This document shows positions 1-9,210 of a DNA stretch of 64,000 nt, in pieces. The DNA is taken from positions 1 through 64,000 of the forward strand of contig NZ_JAPEPB010000001.1 in NCBI RefSeq assembly GCF_026340565.1. The letters run 5' to 3'. Made by a program: the position numbers and the translations under genes. The stretch is from Kitasatospora sp. NBC_01287 (GTDB lineage: Bacteria; Actinomycetota; Actinomycetes; Streptomycetales; Streptomycetaceae). How positions within the stretch are numbered: position 1 is the first letter of the stretch; each line of letters begins with the position of its first letter. A model generated the notes under the pieces. The model was not told where the DNA came from. It searched no databases and was given only the letters and a program-made list of their open reading frames with translations.

Positions 1-720
1 GGGGTGACGGCTGCGCCGTCACCGTGCGTGGTGTTGCGCGGCTGCGCCGGGCTGGGCGGTGCGTGGCTGGGGGAATTCGCCGGTGGCGAATTCGTGGGCG
101 CGGCACGCGCCGTCGGGGCGGGCGTCGGGCGTCGCTGCGCTCCGCCATTTCCGTGGCATTGTCCCGGGCCTACGGCCCGTCAACCGGTCGGCTTTCCGGC
201 TTTCTTGGGCTGGCCTTTTCACGGCCCTACGGGCCGGTTTGCTGACCGCGCTTTCCGGGCTGCGCCCGGGGGTGAGCGTTGACGATGTGACGCGGAATTC
301 GGGTAGCGGCCCATCCCCCCGATCGGACGGGGTGCCGGCCCGGGCCTGCGGCCCTCGGTGTTGACGATGTGTCGCGGACTTCGGGTATCAGCCACAACCC
401 CACCCCCCGGGGCCCCTCCCCCGGTCCCGGCCGACGGCCGGTCAGCCGCCTGCTTGCTGGGCTGACGGCCCTGCTTGCTGGGCTGACGGCCCATCCGCCG
501 CCCTCCGAACGGGGCCTGCGGCCCTCGGCGGTCACCTCCGGGCACCGGTCCGGTCCGGTCCTCCCCGGCCTCCGTGGCGGGCCCTCACGGGCGCCCCGCA
601 CGGCGGCCCCTGACGGGCCCTCAACCACAGACTCGGGACCGGCATCCGAAGCGTATCCGGCGGCGTTTCCCCGGCTTCCGTACAGCTCTATCCTACCGGT
701 TTCCGGATGGGCCCGAGACG
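1..720. repeat. dense cluster of short palindromes with 3-base loops, no gene seen
   Basis: No frame here looks coding. The stretch is filled with perfect short palindromes separated by three bases: 3-23 (9-bp stem, loop TGC), 73-93 (GAATTCGCC stem, loop GGT), 165-179 and 222-236 (loop TAC), 255-269 (loop TGC), 342-354 and 512-524 (GGGCC-TGC-GGCCC), and 427-441 (loop GAC). A 21-bp unit is repeated in tandem at 450-470 and 471-491. Tightly packed palindromes with GNA-type loops are known from Streptomyces linear-replicon telomeres, and the TGC loops read GCA on the other strand. The canonical archetypal telomere start is not seen. It could equally be a REP-like intergenic array. Confidence 0.5.
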
Positions 721-779
721 CGAACAGCCAACCTCGCCGCAACCTTCCATCCCGGCTCTATCCGGGCGCGCTTCCAGTG

Positions 780-2085
780 AGAATGTGAATTCCCTTCCGC
801 TCTCTTTCAGGGCAAAATCAGAAAGCCCCACGCGGCGCAGCGACAAGAAATCAAATTCAGGCACGCCGGAAAGGGGCCTACGGCCCTCGCCACCGACACC
901 GCGACCGCCAATCCAGACCACCCGGAAAACAGCGCGCACCGCCAACCGGGCAATTCCCAGAGCAGCACCACCAAACCGAACACCGGGCCAGGACGGACCG
1001 GGGACGGCGGCCAGGGCGGGCACGGACACGGCGGGGCGAGACGACCAAGCCGGGCGCACCGGGACCGGCCTGGCGGCCGACCAGGACGCGCGGCCAGGGC
1101 GCAGCAGCAGGCGCGGCCAGGCGTCGAGGCCGGCGGCCAGGCGCAGCTGGTGCAACACGGCACCGCAACACGCCCGCCCCGGGCCCTCCCAGCCACATAA
1201 CGCCTGGTCAGACCCGCAACAGGCCCCGTGTTGCACTCCGGCGCAACACCGTGTTGCACCCCCGCGTTGCACCTCGCACCCGCCGCCCGGCCGCCCGCCA
1301 CCGGCCGCCGAGCACCACCACCAGGACCAGGCCGTCGAGAAGGCCGGCCTTCCCGACCGCCACCACCGAGCAGCAGCCGCGGCCCCGCCCCCGGCACCCT
1401 GTCGCACCCACCTGTCGCGCCCAGCCCACACAGGGGATCAGGGGTATCCGCCCACGTCACACCACACGACACCACCCCATCGCGACAGGCAACGCGACAA
1501 GGGGCGCGACAACCCGCCGACCACTCCCGAGCCGCCACCACAGCAGCCTCCACGGCGGCCTGACGGCCACCCAGCCACGGCGCGGCCGAGCCCCGGCGCA
1601 GCGGGACGGCGCGGCCGACCAGGACGACGGCCGCGCCCAGCAGCGGACGGGCAGGCAGGCAGGCAGGCGCCGGGGAAGCGGGAAGCCGCCGAGGCCGGCC
1701 ACCCGACGGCGACCACCGAGCAGAGGGGCGCAGCAGGCCCGGACGACGCCGGGCCCGACCCCCACCAAACCGAACACCAACCCCCGCCACCACCGCACCA
1801 CCGCAATTCCGACCCGAATTCACACCACCACCCGACGGCCAACCCGCCAAAACAACCACACGGAATTACCAGCGGAATTCACCCCCCAAAACAGCCCACA
1901 CCACCCCACCCGCCCCCGAGACGGCGACGACGGCACCGGACGACAGCCACCACCACACACAGTCACCAAACCCCACCCCACACCCGACCCCGCCACCACC
2001 CCCAACAGGCACAACCAAAGGTCCAGACAACCCGCCCCCCAGGGCCAAAACACGGCCCACCACAACCAACAGGTCACACCCCACG
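780..2085. repeat. composite intergenic repeat, copy A (most complete)
   Basis: A roughly 1.3-kb non-coding mosaic that recurs in degenerate form at 22270-24240, 38500-41605 and 45430-46480. Module order here: a GAATTC-bearing start (about 780-900), a GTTGCAC cluster (direct copies at 1230, 1253 and 1266, inverted at 1150), a CACCACCAGG block (1308-1345), paired TGTCGC sites (1400, 1412) answered by inverted GCGCGACA (about 1503), a GGCAGGCAGGC block (about 1650), and a C-rich, G-poor tail (1750-2080) ending near AACAGGTCAC. Long open frames cross it on both strands, but they have no shared protein pattern and follow the base skew, so I call it non-coding. Confidence 0.65.
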
Positions 2086-2095
2086 GTGGGGTGAG

Positions 2096-2503
2096 CTACT
2101 TCTCTCCGTGGCTCGCACGCGCGGCTCCGCGCCGGGCATCCGCTGCTTCCGCGCGGGCCTGCTTCGCTGCCCGTTCGGCCAGGCGCACGGGGCAGAACTC
2201 CTCCTCCGTGCGGTGGTTCACCGCCTGGCGCAGCTTGCGGCCGGCGGGCCAACGGGAGCCGCGGGCGTGGCGACGTACGGCCCTAGGCCGCACGTCCAGG
2301 AGGGCCGCGAGCAGGCGGATCGCCCGGTGGGTGGTCTCGTCCGGGCTGAACTGGTAGTCCATGCCCAGCGGGCCGTCGGCGTACCGCTCCAGCAGCGCCA
2401 GGAGCCGTGTCTGGACGGTGCGCAGCTCTGCCACCGGGCAGTTGTCCCAGCCGCTGGCGGCGTGGGCCTGACAGGGCGCTGCGGTCTTCTTCGTCGTCGT
2501 CAT
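2096..2503 (-). CDS. hypothetical protein (135 aa)
   Basis: Small basic protein I do not recognise. The ATG at 2503 begins MTTTKKTAAPC. It is preferred over the longer frame because the upstream 130 codons are antisense to the start of the next gene and are low-quality. The body is helical, with a mid-region Leu/Arg-rich segment (about residues 25-75) and a C-terminal Ala/Arg-rich helix that ends in a Lys-rich tail. The gene stops right after repeat copy A. It is divergent from the 2676 gene, with about 170 bp between the two starts. Function unknown. Confidence 0.5.
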   Translation of the reverse strand: MTTTKKTAAPCQAHAASGWDNCPVAELRTVQTRLLALLERYADGPLGMDYQFSPDETTHRAIRLLAALLDVRPRAVRRHARGSRWPAGRKLRQAVNHRTEEEFCPVRLAERAAKQARAEAADARRGAARASHGEK

Positions 2504-2675
2504 GGCGCCACCCTGGCCCGGGCCAGCTGTGCACAGTGGGGCGCCGACGAAGCAGCGCAGCCCAGCCGGAGGGTCACACACGAGTGAGGGTGGATCTCCT
2601 CGTTCAGGCCCGGAGTCACCGGAACGGCACGTAGCGTGGCGGGGTATTGCTGCACTGGCAGATCGGAGATCGCAC

Positions 2676-3086
2676 GTGTTCGACCAGGCCACCGAACTCC
2701 CGCTCCACGTCACGACCGAGGTTCTGCGCGAGGCCGCGTACCTGTCGCTGATCAGCCCGGGAACCACCAGGTTCCGCGAGAGGTGGGCCGACGGAGAGGC
2801 CACCCACGAGAGCGCACAGTACGCCGGCCTTCCCGACCCAACGCCATCGACGGCACACGCCCTGCGGTGGCTGCTGATCCGCGATGCGGAGCGCGCCACC
2901 CGTACCTACGGCCTGATCGCCCACCAGGCCCGTCACCGGTTCGACATCCCCGTGCCCTTCACAGCTGGCTGGTTGATCTCGGCCATCAAGTGGGGCGGCG
3001 GCGCGGCCGGCTCCCTGCCCATCGAGGTGGACGTCGACACCTTCGTCCTGGCCGCCACCACCGAGGCCGCGATGAAGCTGCTCTGA
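2676..3086 (+). CDS. hypothetical protein (136 aa)
   Basis: The GTG start is chosen because a GGAG Shine-Dalgarno lies about 7 bases upstream (2664-2668), while the longer in-frame extension is antisense to the neighbouring gene. The protein is compact and Ala-rich, with a helical N-terminal half (LHVTTEVLREAAYLSLISPG) and a Gly-rich turn near residues 105-115. No family recognised. It ends just before a strong hairpin that it shares with the convergent gene at 3152-3586. Confidence 0.6.
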   Translation: MFDQATELPLHVTTEVLREAAYLSLISPGTTRFRERWADGEATHESAQYAGLPDPTPSTAHALRWLLIRDAERATRTYGLIAHQARHRFDIPVPFTAGWLISAIKWGGGAAGSLPIEVDVDTFVLAATTEAAMKLL

Positions 3087-3098
3087 CCCCCATCGTGT

Positions 3099-3147
3099 GG
3101 CATGCCGAAGGCGCCGACCATATGGGGGCCGGCGCCTTCGGCATGCC
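3099..3147. terminator. bidirectional terminator hairpin
   Basis: Perfect 18-bp inverted repeat (3099-3116 paired with 3130-3147) around a 13-base loop, between the convergent genes ending at 3086 and 3152. It has no long T tail, as is common in actinobacteria. Confidence 0.8.
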
Positions 3148-3151
3148 GTCG

Positions 3152-3586
3152 TCAGCTGGGTGTGGTGCCGCTCAGGCTGTCCTGTGGTGGGAAGTTCCGG
3201 TCGAGGATCTCGGTCCAGGTCGGCAGGGTGACGAAACGGCCGGTGTGGTCGGCCTGGGCCTGGACGAGTTCCAGGAGGGCCGTAACGAACGGCGCCGCGA
3301 CGTTGTCGGCCGGGACAGCGGCTGCTGCTTCCTGAAGCCGCTGGTGGGCTATGGGGAATGCCTCCTTGGCCCTCGCGTCCTGTTCCTTGACCTTCGCGGC
3401 GCCGGCCTCCAGGAGGATCCGCTCGATTGTGTATGTGGGGCACTTGTCGGTGTGCCAGATCTCCGTGACGGCCATGTCCTGGCCGACAGAGAGAGTGCGG
3501 ACGTCGCCGCTGTCCGGCCTGGCCTGGCAGTCCTGACAGTCAATAAGGCGGCGGGTGCTCGGCCGCTCGGCGTGGGAGTCGGTCAC
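3152..3586 (-). CDS. hypothetical protein with N-terminal CxxC (144 aa)
   Basis: The GTG at 3586 follows a GGAAGGA-like ribosome site. The first 30 residues hold DCQDCQ, a possible half zinc site, and a third Cys follows in DKCPTY near residue 55. The rest is a helical Ala/Glu-rich protein that ends in a Thr/Ser-rich tail. It lies convergent to the 2676 gene and upstream of nothing obvious. Family not recognised. Confidence 0.55.
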   Translation of the reverse strand: MTDSHAERPSTRRLIDCQDCQARPDSGDVRTLSVGQDMAVTEIWHTDKCPTYTIERILLEAGAAKVKEQDARAKEAFPIAHQRLQEAAAAVPADNVAAPFVTALLELVQAQADHTGRFVTLPTWTEILDRNFPPQDSLSGTTPS

Positions 3587-3781
3587 AGGGCATCGGTTCC
3601 TTCCTGTGCTGCGGGCCGGTGTGGGGCCTGGCCCGGAGCGCCTATCCAACGCCCGCTGAACAGCAAGGTCAACACCTTTCGCCAGGCACGGACCGTCAGG
3701 TCGCGCTTCGACCAGCGCCGTCCGCGACTGCGTGGTTCCGCCTGGGCAGAGGCCGAGCCCGCCGCCTGCTCGAGCGGCCGG

Positions 3782-4786
3782 CTACTCCGCCGAGAGCCAC
3801 TTCCGATGCGCGGCGGTGGCAACGGCGAGGAGGATCCCGGTCAGCTCGACCGCTCGACGGCCCCTCGTCCTGATTGCATGGCAGTTCGGGCAGAGGGCGG
3901 CCATGTTCGAGGGGTGATCGCGGCCACCGCTTCCGATCGGGTCGATGTGGTCCACCTCCAGGATCGGCTCGCCGGCGGCAGTGACGTCATCGGGCTGCCC
4001 TGTGCACTCCGGGTTCTCGCACAACCCGCCGCAACGGAGCAGCACCGCCCGTACTGCCGCGTCGATGCGGACCGGACGGTCCGACCCCTTGCGCCGCTGT
4101 CCTCGCGTGCCCTCCTCCCGCTGTTCGACCATGGCGACCAGGCGCCGGTACTCGGCGTCGCCCGTCTCCGGCCCTGACTCGGCGACGGGCTCCTCGGGGC
4201 GCTTGGCCGAGCGCTCACAGCGCAGATGGCGCAGCCGTCCCGGGGGAAGGCCGCTCTTCTCGCACACCGGGCATACCCCCAGGCGCTGAGCCTCGGCGGG
4301 GCTCGGTTCCTCCACCACCTTCTGCGCGGGGATAGACGGTGCCGACCGTAGGGCCTGCGTTTCCTGTGCCGACGACGTGGCCGGCGGAGTCGCCATCGCT
4401 CCGGTCAGAATGGCTTCCAGCGGGGCCGTGATCGCCTGTTGGAGGTGGCGGATTCTGCGGACGGTGTCCCTCACCTCGTAGTCACCGAACCACGGGTCGT
4501 GCCCCCAGCTCTTGGTGGTTCCGTAGGACCGCACCACGCGCTCATTGCGGATCAGGAACGCGTCGTGCGGACCGAATAGGCCCATCCGCTCCCAGAGTTC
4601 TAGGAGGGCGGCCCACGCTGGCTCAGTCGGGGCCGCGAACTCGACGACCTGGTACACACGGCGGTGCCGCCCCACGCTCAACGTGCCGCCGGCGCCGCGC
4701 GACACCACGAGCCGCTCCCCCTCGATCTCCCCCGAGACCTGCTCTGCCACCGCGTGCAGAAACGCACTGACCGTTCTGTACACCAC
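3782..4786 (-). CDS. HNH endonuclease domain protein
   Basis: 334 aa from a GTG at 4786 with AGGAGGGGGA upstream. The C-terminal 60 residues are a classic HNH nuclease: a CxxxxC pair (CENPEC), then EVDHIDP with the metal-binding His at about residue 278, then NMAALCPNCH, closing a treble-clef zinc site. A separate CPVC motif near residue 172, with a later RC, suggests a second zinc knuckle. The N-terminal 150 residues are unrelated to anything I know and may recognise the target. HNH proteins of this layout occur in phage, restriction and mobile-element settings. The gene stands alone here, so I cannot assign a system. Confidence 0.75.
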   Translation of the reverse strand: MVYRTVSAFLHAVAEQVSGEIEGERLVVSRGAGGTLSVGRHRRVYQVVEFAAPTEPAWAALLELWERMGLFGPHDAFLIRNERVVRSYGTTKSWGHDPWFGDYEVRDTVRRIRHLQQAITAPLEAILTGAMATPPATSSAQETQALRSAPSIPAQKVVEEPSPAEAQRLGVCPVCEKSGLPPGRLRHLRCERSAKRPEEPVAESGPETGDAEYRRLVAMVEQREEGTRGQRRKGSDRPVRIDAAVRAVLLRCGGLCENPECTGQPDDVTAAGEPILEVDHIDPIGSGGRDHPSNMAALCPNCHAIRTRGRRAVELTGILLAVATAAHRKWLSAE

Positions 4787-4949
4787 TGAGTCCCCCTCCT
4801 GGCCCCGGAGCCGACGTCGGCCTGAACCGCGTCCTCGTGCCGTCCCCACGCAACGGCCGCCTTCCGGGCCGCTGCCGCAGTAGTCCTGCCCCGATCCCCT
4901 GTATGACTCCCCCGCCGTGGCCGGGCGGTTCCTGGCCGTCGGGGGCCCG

Positions 4950-5942
4950 TCAGAACTGGCTTCGGCGCACCCTCGGACGGGCGGGCGAGGCCTGCTCTGT
5001 GCCGCGCAGGGCGAGGGCCGCGGTGCGGGTGCGCTCCAGCCAGCTCATGACCTGGCGCAGCGTGGCGGGGTCGAGGTTCTGGGTGAGGTTGCGGACGGCC
5101 TGGTGGTCGTCGTCGGTCAACGTGTAGAGGCCGGCGCGGTCCAGGGCGGTGTAGAGCGGTTCGGCGACTCGGCCGGCCAAGCGGCGGTGGGCAACATCGG
5201 TGGTTTGGCGGGCCTGGTGGGCGGCCTCGCGGGCGCAGGCGGCGACGTCCTGCTGGTGGCGCTCACGGCGCAGCGCGTGCTGGAGGGCGGTGTCGTGGTC
5301 GGGGTCGTAGCGCTCGGCCCGGGTTTCGGCGGTGTGGTCGCGCACGCGCTGCCACTCGGCGCAGACGATGGCCGCGGTGGCGAAGGCGGTCTCGTCCCCG
5401 GCGTCGGCGTGCCGGTCGGCGGCGCGCTCGTCGTCCCGGGCACGGTGCAGGGCCTGCTGGATGTTCTCCAGGGTCATCCCGGCCGCCCGGCGGCGGACCC
5501 GGCTGCGGACGGCGCCGAGCAGCCCGTGCTCCTGGTCGTCGGGCTCGTCCTCGTCCAGGCCGTGGTCGGTGTGGGCCGGGTGCTGGGCGAGGGCGGCGTG
5601 CAGCGTCGCGCCGGCCTCCCACGACTCGGCGTGCACCACGGGCTCCGGCACGGCGAGGCCCAGGCGGGCGCTGCGGACGATCCGGCCCTCGACCAGGGCC
5701 ACCCAGCCGTCCAGGCCGTCCACGTCCTTCTCCACCCAGCCGCGGGCCAGGCTGGCGCCGTGGTGCAGAGTGCGGATGCCGTCATGCCGGGTCCAGCGCA
5801 GCCACATCGAGCCGCGCACCGACGGGGAGTCGAGGATCGGGCGGCCCAGGTCCCGGTCGCCGGGCGTGGGCCGGCTGCTGTACAGGGCCAGGTCCAGCCG
5901 ATCGGGTGCGGCGGCGGGGTCGGGGCGGGTGGTGTCGGTCAT
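4950..5942 (-). CDS. hypothetical helical protein, last gene of replication-like block
   Basis: 330 aa from ATG 5942. The N-terminal half looks globular (GWVALVEGRIVRSARLGL around residues 80-100) and is followed by an acidic stretch (DEDEPDD). The long C-terminal part is rich in Ala, Arg, His and Gln and is probably helical or coiled. It ends with a basic PRVRRSQF tail. It starts 86 bp below the helicase stop on the same strand, so it is likely co-transcribed. I do not recognise the family. Confidence 0.6.
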   Translation of the reverse strand: MTDTTRPDPAAAPDRLDLALYSSRPTPGDRDLGRPILDSPSVRGSMWLRWTRHDGIRTLHHGASLARGWVEKDVDGLDGWVALVEGRIVRSARLGLAVPEPVVHAESWEAGATLHAALAQHPAHTDHGLDEDEPDDQEHGLLGAVRSRVRRRAAGMTLENIQQALHRARDDERAADRHADAGDETAFATAAIVCAEWQRVRDHTAETRAERYDPDHDTALQHALRRERHQQDVAACAREAAHQARQTTDVAHRRLAGRVAEPLYTALDRAGLYTLTDDDHQAVRNLTQNLDPATLRQVMSWLERTRTAALALRGTEQASPARPRVRRSQF

Positions 5943-6028
5943 CGCGCGGTGCCTCCGGAAGTCGGGAACGAGGTGCGACGGCCGTCCCGGCCTGGGTGGG
6001 CCGGGACGGCGGGATCTTGCGGGGAGGG

Positions 6029-8380
6029 TCAGCCGGTGACGGTCTCGGCGTGCCGGGTGAGCGCGTCCAGGAGCGCGGCCTGGTGGTCGGTCAGCTTGCC
6101 CTCGGTGCGGGCCTTGTCCTGCTTGCGCAGCCAGGTGCCGGGCCGGAAGGCCGGGTCGGCCCCGCCGCCGGTGCGGTTGGCCGGGCCGTCGAGGGTGCCG
6201 CCGGCGGCGAGGTAAGCGAGCAGGCGGCGGTAGGAGCGGTTCCAGTCGGGCTCCAGGCGCCACAGCTCGTCCAGCGAGTCGAGCTTGGCGACCTGGTCCG
6301 TGGTGAGGTTGTCGGCCTTGCGCTGGCGGCGCATCCAGGCGCCCACCGCGTAGTCGTCCAGCTTCGCGGTGGCGGGGATTGCCAGGTGACCGTGCTGGTG
6401 GTGGAAGGCTGCGGCGTAGGCGGCCCCACGTTCCCAGGCGTTGGCGTTCTTCGACCAGATCATGCCGAGGGCGTCCAGCTCGCTGATCCGGGCGGCGTCG
6501 AGGAGGCGCTGGCCGTGGAGGTGGCGCTGGCGGGTGAGCCAGGAGATCAGCTCGGCGTGCTTGGTCTTGTCGGTGGGGTCGAGGTGGCCGTGCTGGAGGT
6601 GGAAGACCGCCGCGACGGCGTGCATGCGCTGCCACTCGACCGCGCGCGGGTTGAACGCCCGCAGCTTGACGGTCTGGAGGATCCGCGCGGCGTGCTGCTT
6701 CGCGTTGATCCGCAGCCACTCGATCGGCGACTCCACCGGGGCCGGCTGCTGCTCGCCCTCCCCGGCCCCGGCAGCCTGGCTCTCGGCCGGCGTGGCCGCG
6801 GTGGTGTGCGCGGTGCCCTGCGAGCGGCTGGCGCGCAGCTCGGTGATGCGGCCGACCACCCGGGCGTCGTGCGCGGCCAGGGCGCGCAAGACTCGCCAGA
6901 TCGTACGGAAAGAGGAGGCCTCGATCTCGGCGTCGGCCTCGGCCTTCACGGCCTCGCCCGCGTCGTGGACCTCGGCCGGGTGCGCGGTGGCGGTGTCGTC
7001 GCCGATCTCCGGCGTCGGCAGGTAGACCGGGATGATGACCCAGCTAACCTTGCCCTGGCGGTAGGACTGGCGCAGCGCCCGGCCGACGGCCTGGACGATG
7101 TCGATGACGCTCGACTTCGGGTCCGCGAAGCAGATGGCGTCCACGGCGGCGACGTCGATGCCCTCCGTCAGGAGCCGGCTGTTGCAGAGGATGCAGCACT
7201 CCTCGCCGTCCTCACCGGTGGCGGACTTGAACGTGGTGAAGGCGGCCCGGCGGTCCTTGAGCCGGTCGGTGCCGGCCACGGCGAGGGCGGTCAGTCGCTC
7301 CGGGCGCTCCGCGTCGGGCAGCAGTTCCGCGGTCTCCAGCAGGGTGCTCGCGAACTCCCGCGCCGTGGACACCCGGGAATGGAAGGTGATGACCCGGCGC
7401 AGGTCGAGGTCGGCGACGGCGCGCAGCACCGCGATCTGCAACGCGAGGCGCAGCAGCTCCTCGTTGCTGCGCTGGGAGCGCAGGTCGGCGACGGCCGGGA
7501 GGTTGAGCAGCTCGCGCAGATCCTCGTCCGTCACCACCGGCACGAGCACCCGGTAGTCGGCGAGGTAGCCGTGTTCGATGCCCTGGCCGAGCGTCCAGGT
7601 GAAACAGACCTTGCCGTAGATCTCCTCCGAGTCCATGGAGCACAGGACGGGCAGCTTCTCGGCGCCTTCGGTGTCGGCGAGGTCGGCCAGGCCGTCCTTC
7701 GCCCGCCGGTCGTCCGCGATCCGCGGGGTGGCGGTGAAGTACAGCCGGCGCTTCGCCGGGACCTGGGCGTCGTCGTGGACGGCCGCCCACGCCTTCCCTT
7801 CGGCGCCTGCCGTGCGGTGGGCCTCGTCGATGATCACGAGGTCCCACTGGGCCAAACCCCAGCCCTGGTGGGCCTGGACGATGCGCTCCAGCGAGGCGTA
7901 GGTGGCGTACACGGTGACCGGCTGGTTGTCCGGGGCGCCGTTGACCAGGTCGGTGATCCGGACGGCCTGTGTGGTCACCTGGGCGTGGACCCGCCCGCCG
8001 GCCTCCGCGCTCTCCAGCGCCTCCTCCCGCGAGCACGCCGCCACCGCCAAACCCCGACGCCCGCCCCGCAGCGACCACGCCTCGGCGGTCTGCTCCAGCA
8101 GCTCGATCGTCGGCACCAGCACCAGCACCCGGCCCCGAGCGGCCAGACGCCGGGCGCAGCCGGCCGCGATCAGGGTCTTGCCGGAGCCGGTCGCCGCGAC
8201 CACCGTCGCCCGGCCGCCGTCCTTCACCTCGCGCACCGCGGCCGCGACGGCGTCCTTCTGGAACCAGTGCAGCGGCAACGGGTTCACGACAGTGCCGGAC
8301 GGCTGCGCCGGGACCGGCTGAGCGGCTGCGGCGCGGAACGCGGCCGGCACGTCGGCCTCGGTGGCGGTGGTGGTCTCCAC
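6029..8380 (-). CDS. SF2 DEAH-box helicase with C-terminal helicase-associated repeats
   Basis: 783 aa. The GTG at 8380 is chosen for the GAAGGAGAAG ribosome site 7 bases upstream; the longer frame is antisense. Helicase core: Walker A ATGSGKT near residue 65, DEAH near 183, TATPR near 217, and motif VI QAVGRALRQ near 433. After a low-complexity linker (about 500-540) come at least three helicase-associated repeats of the W-x(n)-G pattern with HLQHGHL-like cores (about 575-620, 640-690, 700-760). This tail is common in actinobacterial plasmid and integrative-element helicases. It sits 122 bp below the HTH gene and probably belongs to the same transcription unit, supporting replication or repair of the element. 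Confidence 0.85.
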   Translation of the reverse strand: METTTATEADVPAAFRAAAAQPVPAQPSGTVVNPLPLHWFQKDAVAAAVREVKDGGRATVVAATGSGKTLIAAGCARRLAARGRVLVLVPTIELLEQTAEAWSLRGGRRGLAVAACSREEALESAEAGGRVHAQVTTQAVRITDLVNGAPDNQPVTVYATYASLERIVQAHQGWGLAQWDLVIIDEAHRTAGAEGKAWAAVHDDAQVPAKRRLYFTATPRIADDRRAKDGLADLADTEGAEKLPVLCSMDSEEIYGKVCFTWTLGQGIEHGYLADYRVLVPVVTDEDLRELLNLPAVADLRSQRSNEELLRLALQIAVLRAVADLDLRRVITFHSRVSTAREFASTLLETAELLPDAERPERLTALAVAGTDRLKDRRAAFTTFKSATGEDGEECCILCNSRLLTEGIDVAAVDAICFADPKSSVIDIVQAVGRALRQSYRQGKVSWVIIPVYLPTPEIGDDTATAHPAEVHDAGEAVKAEADAEIEASSFRTIWRVLRALAAHDARVVGRITELRASRSQGTAHTTAATPAESQAAGAGEGEQQPAPVESPIEWLRINAKQHAARILQTVKLRAFNPRAVEWQRMHAVAAVFHLQHGHLDPTDKTKHAELISWLTRQRHLHGQRLLDAARISELDALGMIWSKNANAWERGAAYAAAFHHQHGHLAIPATAKLDDYAVGAWMRRQRKADNLTTDQVAKLDSLDELWRLEPDWNRSYRRLLAYLAAGGTLDGPANRTGGGADPAFRPGTWLRKQDKARTEGKLTDHQAALLDALTRHAETVTG

Positions 8381-8502
8381 GGCAGTGCTTCTCCTTCGGA
8401 TGCTGAGACGGCTCGGCGAGGCGCTCGGTGCTGTGGGAGGGTCGGGGCGGGCGGCCTCTCCCCGGGGCCAGGTCATGGATGGGGAGAGGCCGACCGGACT
8501 GT

Positions 8503-9210
8503 CTACTGCTGCTCGGGCGGCACCCACCCGCGGACTTCCAGGTAGGCGATGTCGGCTTCCTCGACAGCGCGGCCGGTCTCCACCAGCCAGGCCCGCATCG
8601 CCTCGGTGACGTCGCCGTGATGGTCCGCGACGCGCTGGGACCACTCGGCGGCGTCGAACCCGCCCGTGGAGGCGGAGCCGTAGGTGCGCTCCTCGGTGCC
8701 GTCCGCGCGCGGGATGAAGCCGCGGCGCAGACCCGGCGAGTCCTTCTCCGACCCGGCCGAGTACGTGTACTGGTTGGCCTTCATCCGAACCGTGAAGGCC
8801 AGGCGGCCGCCGGCCTGGCCGGTCTCGTGGACGACCGGCGCGAGGTGGGAGGCGCCGGACTTGATGGCCTGCTTCCCGGCGCGGCCGGCCATCGACCCGC
8901 CCGCCTCACCGACGACGTCCTTGCCGCGCACCCGGGCCTTCTGCCCGGTCTTGGTACGGCGGCGGCTGGTGTTCGCCTCCGCGATGCCGGACAGCGCCTC
9001 CTCGTCCCGCTCGCCACCGCGCACCGCGCGCACGACCTGGCGCAGCGCGCCGACGAACGCCTTGCCCTTGCCCTTGGTGAAGAACTGGGACACCAAGCTC
9101 GCGTCGCGGCCGAGCATCTTGGCAACCTGGCGCTTGGTGTAGCCCTGGTCGAGCAGCTCCTGCGTCAGGCGGGCGGCCTCGTTGGGGTTGTTCGGGTCGG
9201 CCGGGCTCAC
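8503..9210 (-). CDS. 235-aa HTH protein coupled to the polymerase-like gene (candidate terminal or initiator protein)
   Basis: Starts at a GTG that overlaps the upstream stop (GTGA), so translation is coupled. Residues 12-45 form a helix-turn-helix (EAARLTQELL, then KRQVAKMLGRDASLVSQFF). A strongly basic middle follows (RRRTKTGQKARVRGK), then a beta-rich section (LAFTVRMKANQYTYS) and an acidic helical C-terminus. The layout, a small HTH protein directly behind a large partner, recalls tap-tpg and tac-tpc telomere operons of Streptomyces linear replicons. I cannot confirm sequence homology by eye. It could instead be a plasmid partition or copy-control factor. Confidence 0.6.
   Translation of the reverse strand: MSPADPNNPNEAARLTQELLDQGYTKRQVAKMLGRDASLVSQFFTKGKGKAFVGALRQVVRAVRGGERDEEALSGIAEANTSRRRTKTGQKARVRGKDVVGEAGGSMAGRAGKQAIKSGASHLAPVVHETGQAGGRLAFTVRMKANQYTYSAGSEKDSPGLRRGFIPRADGTEERTYGSASTGGFDAAEWSQRVADHHGDVTEAMRAWLVETGRAVEEADIAYLEVRGWVPPEQQ

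Noticed and set aside
707..2587. 626-codon open frame across repeat copy A
   Set aside because: Pro/His/Thr/Arg-rich low-complexity translation caused by C-rich DNA; related repeat copies do not preserve the frame.
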